From Bog-159 sp050008575 (GTDB taxonomy: Bacteria > Acidobacteriota > Terriglobia > Bryobacterales > Bryobacteraceae), in the NCBI GenBank assembly GCA_050008575.1, contig JBEKMJ010000040.1:1-64000 (forward strand): a DNA stretch of 64,000 bases, written 5' to 3'. Below, one piece after another: positions 50,596 through 59,148 of the stretch. Numbering within the stretch: position 1 is the stretch's first letter; the number at the start of each line of letters is the position of its first letter. The translations under genes and the position numbers were made by a program. The notes under the pieces were generated by a model, which saw nothing but the letters and a program-made list of their open reading frames with translations, made no database searches and was not told the DNA's origin.

Positions 50596-52683
50596 TTACT
50601 GCAATCCTAGCTGCCACGCCACGAAGGTCAGTTCCAGGGTGGAGTCCTCGATAACCTTACTTAGCGGTGTGCCGCCGGAATGGCCTGCCTTGGTGTCATA
50701 CAAGATCATCACTGGCCGGTCCGAAGTGGTGGCCGCCTGCAGGCGCGCGGTCATTTTGCGGGCTTGTTCCGGAGGCACGCGCGTATCGGCGTCGCCGCTG
50801 GTGAAGAGCACCGCGGGATACTTCGTGCCGGGCCGCACGCGCTCGTAGGGCGAGTAGGCGTAGAGATACTTGAACTGGTCCGGCTCGGCGGCATTGCCGT
50901 ATTCGAGCAATGCCGGCGGGTTGTTGTTCTTGGTGTATTTGTAATACCGCACCATGTCCAGGTCCGGGTGCCAGCACACCACGGCCTGAAACAAATCCGG
51001 GCGCTGCGTCAAAGCCGCGCCCACCAGCAGGCCGCCATTGCTGCCGCCCCAGATGGCCAGTTTGCGCGGGTTGGTGTACCGCTTCTGAACCAACCACTCA
51101 GCCGCGGCGATGAAGTCGTCGAACACGTTCTGCTTCTTGTCCAGCATTCCGGCGCGATGCCACGCCTCGCCGAACTCGCCGCCGCCGCGAATGTTGGCCA
51201 CCGCATAAATTCCGCCGTGCTCGATCCACCATGCGGCTTGCGGGTTGAAATACGGCGTGATACTGACGTTGAAGCCGCCGTAACCGTACAAGATCGTGGG
51301 CGTCCGGCCATCCGGCCGCAGCCCTTTCCGATGGATCAGGAACATGGGTATGCGCGTGCCGTCCTTGGACGGATACCAGACCTGCTCGGCTTCGAAGCGA
51401 TCCGGTTCGAAAGGCACAGCGTCGCGATACCACAAGGTTCGCGCGCCGCTGGCGGCGCTGTAGCGGAAGAGCGAATACGGTGTGGTGTACGAGGAGAAAA
51501 AGAGTAAGCCCTCATCCTGGTCGGCGCGTCCCCAGATCCCGCCCGAGCCCGGCCCGGGAAGGGCCACCTCGCCCAGCGGCGCGCCATCCAGCGCATAGAC
51601 GCCGATTCGCGAAGCGACGTTATGCAGACGATTGACGAACAGTTTGCCGCCGGCCACGGCAAAGCTATCGATCGCATCATCGCCGGCCGGCACCACCTCG
51701 CGCCATTTCTCCCGCGCCGGATCGCGCAGGTCGATCTTCAAGATGCGCCCCTTGGGAGCCTTCCAGTTGGTTTGTACCAGCAGGAAATCGCCCGCGAATT
51801 GGGGATCGAATCTGGCGTCGATGCCGGTGACTAAAGGCCGCGGCGGATCGCTACCGGAGAGGTCCTGAAAATGCAGCTCGCCCTGGGCCCAACCGTGCTG
51901 TACGACAATCAGCAGGTAGTGCCCATTTTCCGAGGTGACGGGCGCGATCCAAGTGTCCGGTCCGAAGCCCTCGCCGAATATGGCTTTATCGCCGGCGGTT
52001 CCGTTCGCCGCGCCGGGGGTCAGCGCGTGATAGTAGAGGCGCTTGCCCGCGTCGCGCTTGCCGACCGTGTAATAGAAGCCGCTGGCGTCCACCTTCCATG
52101 CAAATCCCACATAGAGCGCTCGCGGGAAAGGCGTGCCCACGTCCTGACGCTTACGCACGTCGAAGATGTGGATTTCGGTTTCGTCTTCGCCGCCCTGGCG
52201 CACGGAATAGGCGAGCAGGTTGCCGTCCTCCGAAGCGCCCTCCAGGCCGACGCTGGTGCGGTGGTCCGCGCTCAGCGGCGCGGGATCGATCAGAAGTTCG
52301 TCGGGGCCGCCGGTAGCCGTGCGCCTGTAAATCGACCATAGCTCTTGCCCGGCTCCGCGCTTTTCGAAGAAGTAGTAGCCGCCGCGCAACGCGGGACCGC
52401 CGATCCGATCGTGCCGTAGCATTTCGGTGAGACGCTGCGAAATCGCGGCGCGCGCCGGCTGGCGGTCCAATAAGGCGTGCGCATAGGCGTTCTGCCGGTC
52501 GATCCAGTCGCGGGTGGCGGCGCTCGACTGATCTTCCAGCCAATGGTAGGGGTCTATGATTTCGACTCCGTGGAAGGTCTCGGGCACGTTGTCCTGGCGC
52601 GTGGCGGGCGGCTGGACTTGCGCGCCGGCGGAGAGCGCGCCCGCCAGAAGGCAGGCCGCCACGCAAGCGAAGTTTGGGCGCAT
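50596..52683 (-). CDS. Prolyl oligopeptidase (S9A), exported
   Basis: 695 residues with a signal peptide (ACLLAGALSAGAQ). The N-terminal VPETFHGVEIIDPYHWLED is the family entry, and a seven-blade propeller follows. The alpha/beta-hydrolase domain has the nucleophile in IWGGSNGGLLVG, Asp in FTSGDADTRVPPEQA and His in DTKAGHSGGTPL. It cuts peptides after proline, probably in the periplasm. It follows a small membrane-protein gene by three bases on the same strand. Confidence 0.93.
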   Translation of the reverse strand: MRPNFACVAACLLAGALSAGAQVQPPATRQDNVPETFHGVEIIDPYHWLEDQSSAATRDWIDRQNAYAHALLDRQPARAAISQRLTEMLRHDRIGGPALRGGYYFFEKRGAGQELWSIYRRTATGGPDELLIDPAPLSADHRTSVGLEGASEDGNLLAYSVRQGGEDETEIHIFDVRKRQDVGTPFPRALYVGFAWKVDASGFYYTVGKRDAGKRLYYHALTPGAANGTAGDKAIFGEGFGPDTWIAPVTSENGHYLLIVVQHGWAQGELHFQDLSGSDPPRPLVTGIDARFDPQFAGDFLLVQTNWKAPKGRILKIDLRDPAREKWREVVPAGDDAIDSFAVAGGKLFVNRLHNVASRIGVYALDGAPLGEVALPGPGSGGIWGRADQDEGLLFFSSYTTPYSLFRYSAASGARTLWYRDAVPFEPDRFEAEQVWYPSKDGTRIPMFLIHRKGLRPDGRTPTILYGYGGFNVSITPYFNPQAAWWIEHGGIYAVANIRGGGEFGEAWHRAGMLDKKQNVFDDFIAAAEWLVQKRYTNPRKLAIWGGSNGGLLVGAALTQRPDLFQAVVCWHPDLDMVRYYKYTKNNNPPALLEYGNAAEPDQFKYLYAYSPYERVRPGTKYPAVLFTSGDADTRVPPEQARKMTARLQAATTSDRPVMILYDTKAGHSGGTPLSKVIEDSTLELTFVAWQLGLQ

Positions 52684-52686
52684 AGG

Positions 52687-52962
52687 CTAGTCGCGGCCCC
52701 GGCGGTGGTACTCGCCGCCGCCCAAGCCACCGAGGTCGATGACCACGGCCAGGATCAGGATAATCAGGTTGACGCCTTCCATGGGCCGGTGCGCATTGAC
52801 CATCCAGGCGTAGGCCAGCGTGGTAATCGGCAGGAAGAAGAAACCAAGCAGCGGAATCAGCAGTCCGTGATAGGCGCGCTGCAGGAAGTTGGTGAATAGC
52901 CAGAGCACCACGAGCGCTACTCGCGGGAACGCCAGAACGACAATTACAGCGAGGCAGGGCAT
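52687..52962 (-). CDS. Small membrane protein
   Basis: About 91 residues with three hydrophobic segments: CLAVIVVLAFPRVALVVLWL, GLLIPLLGFFFLPITTLAYA and GVNLIILILAVVIDLGGLGG, ending in a Gly/Arg tail. No family assigned with confidence. ATG 52962 gives the natural membrane-protein start; the frame upstream is repeat DNA. Just upstream of the oligopeptidase gene, probably co-transcribed. Confidence 0.75.
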   Translation of the reverse strand: MPCLAVIVVLAFPRVALVVLWLFTNFLQRAYHGLLIPLLGFFFLPITTLAYAWMVNAHRPMEGVNLIILILAVVIDLGGLGGGEYHRRGRD

Positions 52963-53037
52963 AAGGCTGATTGTCGCAGATTCGTGGCCCTGCGGACGGC
53001 CGCGCGGTCGAAAATCCACTGCGAGCCGCGGGGAAGG

Positions 53038-53082
53038 GGGCGGGTCTCGAGACCCGCCGCAGGCGTAGACGCCTGCCCCACT
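53038..53082. repeat. Palindromic repeat between divergent genes
   Basis: GGCGGGTCTCGAGACCCGCC and GCAGGCGTAGACGCCTGC, ending CCCAC, preceded by CCACTGCGAGC..GGGGAAGGGGGC shared with 4203-4275. Confidence 0.88.
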
Positions 53083-53087
53083 TCGTT

Positions 53088-53093
53088 TACAAT
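53088..53093 (+). promoter_or_regulatory. -10 box TACAAT before the DsbA-like gene
   Basis: TACAAT ends six bases before ATG 53100. AGAGGA touches the ATG and is too close to act as a normal ribosome site. Inferred leaderless promoter. Confidence 0.45.
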
Positions 53094-53099
53094 AGAGGA

Positions 53100-54023
53100 A
53101 TGACCACCCGCTGTCTGCGCGCACTGGCCATCGCCGCGCTGTACGTTTTGGGAGTTGCGCTGGTTTGCGCTCAGGACTGGAATACGCTCGAAAACTTGCC
53201 CTCCGTCGACCTCAGCGGCCTCACGCCGGCGCAAAAGGCCACCGCCCTGAAACTGCTGCGCGCCCGCGACTGCTCGTGCGGTTGCGGCATGAAAGTAGCG
53301 GAATGCCGCGTGAAGGACCCGACTTGCTATTACAGCAAAGGCCTGTCGAACGTAATTGTGGCATCCGTCAAGGCCGGCAAGAGCGAGAAAGAGATCCTGG
53401 CCGACGTGGAAGCCTCCCGTTTCGCGCACCCGCCCGAGCACAAGCTCCTGGAAGATCCTATCGAGATCCCCACGGCCGGCGCACCGGAGACCGGACCCAA
53501 TAACGCGCCGATCACATTGGTCGAATTCTCCGATTTCCAGTGCCCCTACTGCACTCTGGCCACGCCCCAAATCCAGTTAATATTGAAGACTTACCCGACG
53601 CAAGTCAGGCTGTTCTTCAAGGAGTTCCCGTTGGACATGCATTCGCAGGCCGCCGGGGCCGCCGCCGCCGCCGTCGCCGCGCAAAAGCAGGGCAAGTTCT
53701 GGGAGATGCATGACGCCCTGTTCGCCAGCCACAACGACCTTAGCCGTCCCACGATTTTCGCGCTGGCCTCGGCCCTCGGGCTGGATATGAAGCGTTTCGA
53801 GGCCGACATCGATTCACCGGACGTGAAGAAGGCCGTGGCGCACGATTTGGAAGACGGCGGCAACGTGGGGGTGATGGCCACGCCGACGCTGTTCATCGAT
53901 GGCCAACACTACAACGGCGCGATCAAACTGGAGGCGCTGAAACCGATCCTGGACGCCGAGCTGAAGCATCCCGCCAGTCCCGCCAAGAAGTCGGCTTCCG
54001 CCGCGGCGGGCGCTACCCGCTGA
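53100..54023 (+). CDS. CcmH-like domain fused to DsbA-type thioredoxin, exported
   Basis: 307 residues. A signal peptide (LAIAALYVLGVALVCAQ) is followed, near residues 50-110, by a segment ARDCSCGCGMKVAECRVKDP with KGLSNVIVASVKAGKSEKEI, whose Cys pattern resembles CcmH-type cytochrome-maturation domains. From about residue 130 a DsbA/DsbG-like thioredoxin fold has the active site FQCPYCTLATPQ and the cis-Pro loop VMATPTLFIDG. A periplasmic thiol oxidase or isomerase, perhaps for heme-protein maturation, is inferred. The Ala-rich tail is low complexity. Confidence 0.85.
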   Translation: MTTRCLRALAIAALYVLGVALVCAQDWNTLENLPSVDLSGLTPAQKATALKLLRARDCSCGCGMKVAECRVKDPTCYYSKGLSNVIVASVKAGKSEKEILADVEASRFAHPPEHKLLEDPIEIPTAGAPETGPNNAPITLVEFSDFQCPYCTLATPQIQLILKTYPTQVRLFFKEFPLDMHSQAAGAAAAAVAAQKQGKFWEMHDALFASHNDLSRPTIFALASALGLDMKRFEADIDSPDVKKAVAHDLEDGGNVGVMATPTLFIDGQHYNGAIKLEALKPILDAELKHPASPAKKSASAAAGATR

Positions 54024-54037
54024 GCGGCGATCGCCAC

Positions 54038-54646
54038 GTGATCAAGACCGTCATTTTCGATCTGGGCAAGGTGCTGATCCCCTTCGATTTTTCCCGCGGC
54101 TACCGCGCCATGGAGAAGTACTGCGACTATCCCGCGGCGGAGATTCCCAAACGCATCGGCGCCACGGATCTGGTGCACCGCTTCGAGACCGGCCTGGTGG
54201 AACCGCGGGATTTCGTGGAACAACTCAGCCGCATGCTCGATCTGCGCGTCACTTACGAACAGTTCTGCGAGATCTGGAGCAGCATCTTCCTGCCAGACAC
54301 GTTGGTTCCGGAAAGCCTGTTGGCGGGCATCGGCGCGCGCTACCGCCTGCTGGTGCTCTCGAACACCAACGCCATCCACTTCGACATGGTGCGCCAGAAT
54401 TATCCTATGCTCCGGCACTTTGACGACCTGGTGCTTTCCTACGAAGTGAAAGCCATGAAGCCGTCGCCGGCCATTTACCGCGAGGCCATCGCGCGCGCCG
54501 AGTGCCGGCCGGAGGAGTGCTTCTACACCGACGACATTCCCGCTTATGTGGAGGGCGCCCGGCGCGAGGGCATCGACGCGGTGCGGTTTGAATCGTGCGC
54601 GCAACTGGAGCGGGATCTGGCGGCACGCGGGATTCAATGGCTATGA
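54038..54646 (+). CDS. HAD-superfamily hydrolase
   Basis: 202 residues. Motif I IFDLGKVLIPFD (second Asp replaced: DLGKV, as in many YihX-type proteins), SNTNAIHFD as motif II, KPSPAIYREAI as motif III and FYTDDIPAYV as motif IV. It resembles YihX/epoxide-hydrolase N-domain phosphatases; substrate unknown. GTG start 54038. The stop overlaps the following gene (ATGA), so they are coupled. Confidence 0.87.
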   Translation: MIKTVIFDLGKVLIPFDFSRGYRAMEKYCDYPAAEIPKRIGATDLVHRFETGLVEPRDFVEQLSRMLDLRVTYEQFCEIWSSIFLPDTLVPESLLAGIGARYRLLVLSNTNAIHFDMVRQNYPMLRHFDDLVLSYEVKAMKPSPAIYREAIARAECRPEECFYTDDIPAYVEGARREGIDAVRFESCAQLERDLAARGIQWL

Positions 54647-55161
54647 CGGCCGGCCTGATCACCGATCTGGTGCAGATCCGCCTGCTGGGCGAGAAGAAGC
54701 GGACCGAGAACGAGCGCTTCCGCCGGCACATGAAGACGCACGACCATTCCGACCGCATCCTGCGGCGCATAGCCGAAGGCATCGAGGAACAGATCGATTG
54801 CACGGTGTGCGCGAACTGCTGCCGCGTGGCGACGGTGAAAGTGTCCGCGCGCGATGTGGAGCGGCTGGCGAAGCATCTGAGCATGGCGCCCGCCGCATTC
54901 CTGGCCGAGTACACCATGGATGGCGGCGACGAGGGCACGATCCTGCGTCGCACCGAGGAGGCCGGCTGTGTGTTTCTGGACGGCACGGCATGCACGGTGT
55001 ACGATGCGCGCCCCGACATCTGCCAGCGCTTTCCGCATTTGGTCCGCGGCAACGGGTCGATCGCCAGCCGCATGTGGCAGTTCATCGACCGGGCGTGTTA
55101 TTGCCCGATCGTGTATAACGGGCTGGAGGCGTTTAAGGCGGAGACGGGCTTCCGCCGGTAA
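54643..55161 (+). CDS. YkgJ-family cysteine cluster protein
   Basis: About 172 residues with the zinc- or iron-chelating pattern CTVCANCCRVATVKVSARDV, later GCVFLDGTACTVYDARPDIC and CYCPIVYNG. Function of the family is unknown; a metal-bound cluster is likely. ATG 54643 overlaps the HAD stop; another ATG at 54637 is in frame. Confidence 0.85.
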   Translation: MTAGLITDLVQIRLLGEKKRTENERFRRHMKTHDHSDRILRRIAEGIEEQIDCTVCANCCRVATVKVSARDVERLAKHLSMAPAAFLAEYTMDGGDEGTILRRTEEAGCVFLDGTACTVYDARPDICQRFPHLVRGNGSIASRMWQFIDRACYCPIVYNGLEAFKAETGFRR

Positions 55162-55224
55162 GCGCTTTCAGCGGCCGAACAGCGCTAAGAGTTGAGTAGC
55201 CCTCGTGGCGCACGCCCCCGGCGT

Positions 55225-55346
55225 GCCGTGCCGGCACTCTGCCGGCACAGGCGAGCGAAGCTCGCCTACCACAGGCTGAAGCCTGTGCTACCAGCGGGCC
55301 TGCGAGGCCCGCGCAGGCTGCGAGCCTGGCTGCGAGCCTGCCCCAC
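55225..55346. repeat. Array of palindromic repeat modules
   Basis: GCCGGCACTCTGCCGGC, GGCGAGCGAAGCTCGCC, CACAGGCTGAAGCCTGTG, GCGGGCCTGCGAGGCCCGC and a duplicated GGCTGCGAGCC, ending CCCAC. It is the most complex array in the window, lying between convergent genes. Confidence 0.88.
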
Positions 55347-55374
55347 TGCGGCGGACAAAATGTAGAAACTCTAG

Positions 55375-57243
55375 TCAATAAACGGTCTTTCCCGCCATTC
55401 CCGGACCTGGCCCAACGCCGAACAGCCGCAGTATTGTCACGGGCAGATCTTTTAACGAAGGCCCCTCCGCGCGCAGCGGGCGATTACTCAACAGCACGCC
55501 TGGCACATCTTCCGCATTGATACAATGGTCGCCGATCCACACGTCCCTATTGTCTTCCAAAATCGCGCGCGGCGCCGCTCCCAGCGCTGTCTCCCACGAT
55601 CCGCGGTAGCCGCGGCTATAACCCACGATCATGTCCGGTCCTAGCGGCGCATGCGTGGCGGGCGCCGTCTCCACCACTTGGCGGCCATTCAACGGATCGC
55701 GGAATTCCGTCAGTTCGCGTGTCAGACGCTCGATCGCCGCCGCGGTCTCCGCACCCGGCCGCAGAATGCCGTTCTTCTCCCGCCCGGCGATGTTCAAATA
55801 CAGGCCGTTCAGGCCCAGCGCGTAGGCCTGCGTCTTCGTCCAGTCCACGTCCGCGAAGCCCTCGTCACCGCCGCGCGGCGGCCCATGCAGCGCCAGAAAT
55901 CCTTTTTCCCACAGCCAGGTGTTCAGATTGACGCTGCGGTCGAAGGAGTTGAACCCGTGATCCGACATCACCAGAATGTCCGCCCGCGGAAAGCGCCGCG
56001 CGGCCTCGCCGATGGCGGCGTCCACCGCGCGATAGATTTCCAGCAACTCCGGCTCGTGCTTGCCCCACAGCATGTGCGATCCCTGATCGACTGAGGAGAA
56101 GTAGAAGAAGAGCAGGCCTTCCTGGAAGTGGTCGAGCGAGTAGTGCAGCAACTTCATTTCGTCGTCCCTCACCAGGGCGGCCTGCCGCAGGAACTCGGCC
56201 AAGTCCAGCACACCCTGGCGGTACGCCGACGTGTCTTCCGCGATGCCTTGCGTGTAGAAGGGACCGACGGCGCCCGCTACCGCGCGGCTGTAGGATGCGG
56301 GCGCGGAGATCGGCAACTCGGGCGCGCGCGGATCGATGTTGACCGGCGTCACATACAGCGCCAGCCGCGGATGAAACTGCCTGGCGTAGACCCGGAACAT
56401 GCCGCGCGCGCCGGCCAGCCAGCCCAGCAGCGGGAAATCCGCGCGCAGCCATTCCGACCATTCGCCCCGCTGCACGATGACCGCCGCGCCACCCATGGTC
56501 AGCCGCGCGGCATCCCGCTCGGGATCGGCTTCCACGATCAGACCCTGGGCGGCAAAGCGCCGGTCCTTGCGCAACGGGTTCGGCGGCCCTTCCACCGGCA
56601 ATATGTAGCGGCCGCTCTCCGCGCGCACCTGCACGATCCGTCCGCCCGGCACGTCGCGCGCACTTTCCTCCGGGTCGTCGGTATAGAAGGTGAAAGTTCC
56701 CTCGGTGCCGCGCAGGTCGGGCACGCCCATGCCCGCGATCGCCTCGCCGGCACGCTCCGGCGGAAAGTTGGTGGGCATGTGCACGATCGCGACCGGGATG
56801 TGGCGGTCCCACAGAATCCGCCAGAACGGCTCGCCCTTGCGCAAGGTTTCCACACGCGCCGACGATAGCGGCAGCACGTACGGACCGAGCGGGATCTTGA
56901 AGCGCGGCTCCACGGTGCGGCCCATGGAGGAGAAGGGCTGCATGGTCCGCGGGTCGCGGTGGACGAAGTCGAAGATGCCGTGCTCGGCCGGATCCAGACC
57001 GGTGATGAAAGTGGACCAGGCGACCGGACTCTGCGGAGGCATGGTGGTGGCGAGCCGCCGGAATCCGCCTTGATCGCGCAGCCGGGCGACGTTGGGCAAG
57101 TCGCTCCAATGGCGCTCCAGGAAGCCCGGATCCATGCCATCGACGCCCAGCACGATGACTTGACGGCCATGCGCCGCGGAGCCGTGGCATCCGGCCATGG
57201 CCGCTGCGGCGAGCGCCGCAAGCAAAACGGAGTTAGCCCTCAT
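55375..57243 (-). CDS. Type I phosphodiesterase/nucleotide pyrophosphatase-like lipoprotein
   Basis: 622 residues. A lipoprotein signal (LAALAAAAMAGCHG) is followed by an alkaline-phosphatase-fold domain. Metal-site segments are VLGVDGMDPGFLERHW, PPQSPVAWSTFITGLDPAEH (nucleophile Ser or Thr), SSVDQGSHMLWG and ILVMSDHGFNSFDRSVNLN, with GDHCINAEDVPG near the end. Targets of such proteins include phospholipid head groups and nucleotides; this one is unassigned. ATG 57243 overlaps the tsaE stop (ATGA). Confidence 0.87.
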   Translation of the reverse strand: MRANSVLLAALAAAAMAGCHGSAAHGRQVIVLGVDGMDPGFLERHWSDLPNVARLRDQGGFRRLATTMPPQSPVAWSTFITGLDPAEHGIFDFVHRDPRTMQPFSSMGRTVEPRFKIPLGPYVLPLSSARVETLRKGEPFWRILWDRHIPVAIVHMPTNFPPERAGEAIAGMGVPDLRGTEGTFTFYTDDPEESARDVPGGRIVQVRAESGRYILPVEGPPNPLRKDRRFAAQGLIVEADPERDAARLTMGGAAVIVQRGEWSEWLRADFPLLGWLAGARGMFRVYARQFHPRLALYVTPVNIDPRAPELPISAPASYSRAVAGAVGPFYTQGIAEDTSAYRQGVLDLAEFLRQAALVRDDEMKLLHYSLDHFQEGLLFFYFSSVDQGSHMLWGKHEPELLEIYRAVDAAIGEAARRFPRADILVMSDHGFNSFDRSVNLNTWLWEKGFLALHGPPRGGDEGFADVDWTKTQAYALGLNGLYLNIAGREKNGILRPGAETAAAIERLTRELTEFRDPLNGRQVVETAPATHAPLGPDMIVGYSRGYRGSWETALGAAPRAILEDNRDVWIGDHCINAEDVPGVLLSNRPLRAEGPSLKDLPVTILRLFGVGPGPGMAGKTVY

Positions 57244-57656
57244 GTGAGCTCGATCTCGCGTTCGTCGCCCGCGAGCGTCCGCAGCCGGATTTCGATATGG
57301 TCCGGCGGCATCAATTCCGGGAAGCGCTCGCCCCATTCGATAATCACCAAGGCGGGGCTGTCGAACAACTCGTCGAGGCCCAGCGTGGCGACTTCGCACG
57401 CACTTTCGAGACGATAGAGATCCACGTGGTAGACGGCGGGCGGCGCGCCGTATTCATGGATGAGGGTAAACGTGGGACTGGAGACTTCGTCGGCCGGAGC
57501 CGCGCCCAATCCCTGAACAATTCCCTTCGTCAGCGTCGTTTTGCCCGCGCCGAGATTGCCGATCAGCAGGACGGTCGCGCCTGGCGGCAGCGTGTGCGCC
57601 AAGCGCTCGCCGAGGGCGATGGTCTCCTCTTCAGAGGCGGTGCGGAAAACGGGCAC
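57240..57656 (-). CDS. tsaE: tRNA threonylcarbamoyladenosine biosynthesis ATPase TsaE
   Basis: 138 residues. The P-loop GNLGAGKTTLTKGI, then SSPTFTLIHEY, YHVDLYRLES and IIEWGERFPELMP are TsaE landmarks. It works with TsaB and TsaD in making t6A37 on tRNA. It overlaps the nnr end by 26 bases and the phosphodiesterase start by four. The nnr-tsaE order is common in bacteria. Confidence 0.94.
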   Translation of the reverse strand: MPVFRTASEEETIALGERLAHTLPPGATVLLIGNLGAGKTTLTKGIVQGLGAAPADEVSSPTFTLIHEYGAPPAVYHVDLYRLESACEVATLGLDELFDSPALVIIEWGERFPELMPPDHIEIRLRTLAGDEREIELT

Positions 57657-59148
57657 ACTCCTCCAGGGCCGCCGGAAGATAGCGGAGCAGATCGGTGGCC
57701 GTCAGGCATTTTTCGGTAAGTGCGGCGGCGCCCAATTCGCCGGCCAGGCCGTGGAGATAGACGGCGGCGGCGATAGCGTGGTCCGGGTCTCCAGGAAACT
57801 GGCCCAGGAAGCCGGCGATCATACCCGTGAGAATATCGCCGGTGCCGCCGGTGCCCATGGCGGGCGTACCGGTAGGATTGATCCAAACGCGCCCATCGGG
57901 AAAGGCGATCAGCGTGCGCTCGCCCTTCAAGATTACGATCGCGTTCCGCTCGGTGGCCAAGCCGCGCGCGGCGGACAGGCGATCCGCTGAGATCCGATCG
58001 GTAGTCTGGCCGCGGAGCCGAGCCATTTCGCCAGGGTGCGGCGTGAGCACGCGCAGCTTGCCGGCGCCCGCCCATTCCGTGCCGGCCAGCGCATTCAGCG
58101 CATCGGCATCCACCACCATGGGCTGCGCGAATTCGGCGAATGCGCGCCGCACCATGGCCACGGTTTCGGGATCGGTTCCCAGCCCCGGCCCGATGGCGAT
58201 TACATCCTTGTGCGCCGCGATCTGGGAGAGGCGGGCGGGCGTCAGGGGCTCGGTCATCAGCTCCGCGGCGTGGCCGGAGACGACCGGGATGGCGGACTCC
58301 TCCGACGCCACTGTGACCAAGCCCGCGCCTGCGCGCAGGGCGGCCATTCCGCACATCGCCGCGGCGCCGCTCTTGCCGTGCGATCCGGCGATGGCCAGCA
58401 CATGGCCGAAGGTGCCCTTGTGGCCATCGCGGGGGCGCGGCGCGAGCAAATGCGCGAACATGGCCGGCTGGACGAGCGACAACCAGATGGAATCGTCTGC
58501 ATCGTACAGTTGCGGCGGGCTGCCGATGGCTGCCACGCGCAGTTCGCCCACGGCATCGCCATTCGGCGCCAACGCGTGGGCCGGTTTGGGCGCGGTGAAG
58601 GTGACCGTATAATCCGCGCGCGCCTGCTCGCCCCACGCCTGGCCGGAATCGCTGGGCATGCCGGAGGGGATATCGACGGCCACCACCTTGGCGAGCGGAA
58701 AGCCGCGGTTGATCTCGCGAATCGCGTCCAGCACGGTGCCAGTGGCCGCGCCGTTGATTCCGGTGCCGAGCAACGCGTCCACCACGATGGTCGCGAGGCG
58801 GGCCGCGGCGGGTATTTCGTGCGCCACCGGACAGCCGCAGGCCTGCAGCATGCGGTAGTTTTGCGCGGCGTCGCCTTTCAGATCTTCGGGCGCGGCCAAC
58901 AGCACCGCGTGCAGGGCGAGCGGCTGGATGCGGGTGAAAAGCTGGCGGGCCACCACCATGCCATCGCCCCCATTATTGCCTTTGCCGCACAAAATAGCGA
59001 TGCGCTGCGCGGCCAGAGGCGCGAACTTTTCGGCCAGCAGTTCCACCACCCGATGCCCGGCGTTTTCCATCAACACCACGCCCGGGATGCCCAGTTCGCC
59101 GGTGCGCCGGTCGACCTCGCGCATCTGCGCCGCGGTCAGAACTTTCAC
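57631..59148 (-). CDS. nnr: Bifunctional NAD(P)H-hydrate epimerase / ADP-dependent dehydratase
   Basis: 505 residues. The N-terminal YjeF_N epimerase domain (LTAAQMREVDRRTGELGIPG, CGKGNNGGDGMVVAR, VDALLGTGINGA) is fused to a C-terminal carbohydrate-kinase-like dehydratase (IAIGPGLGTDPETV, LTPHPGEMARL, GTPAMGTGGTGDILTGMIAG). It repairs damaged NAD(P)H hydrates. GTG 59148 overlaps the stop of the phosphatase gene (GTGA); the longer frame upstream is that gene's antisense-free overlap and lacks a signal. Confidence 0.94.
   Translation of the reverse strand: MKVLTAAQMREVDRRTGELGIPGVVLMENAGHRVVELLAEKFAPLAAQRIAILCGKGNNGGDGMVVARQLFTRIQPLALHAVLLAAPEDLKGDAAQNYRMLQACGCPVAHEIPAAARLATIVVDALLGTGINGAATGTVLDAIREINRGFPLAKVVAVDIPSGMPSDSGQAWGEQARADYTVTFTAPKPAHALAPNGDAVGELRVAAIGSPPQLYDADDSIWLSLVQPAMFAHLLAPRPRDGHKGTFGHVLAIAGSHGKSGAAAMCGMAALRAGAGLVTVASEESAIPVVSGHAAELMTEPLTPARLSQIAAHKDVIAIGPGLGTDPETVAMVRRAFAEFAQPMVVDADALNALAGTEWAGAGKLRVLTPHPGEMARLRGQTTDRISADRLSAARGLATERNAIVILKGERTLIAFPDGRVWINPTGTPAMGTGGTGDILTGMIAGFLGQFPGDPDHAIAAAVYLHGLAGELGAAALTEKCLTATDLLRYLPAALEECARFPHRL

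Noticed and set aside
55225..55346. Repeat hairpins read as ordinary rho-independent terminators
   Set aside because: No T-runs follow the stems, and several copies lie inside coding sequence or in leaders, so a simple terminator role is not supported.
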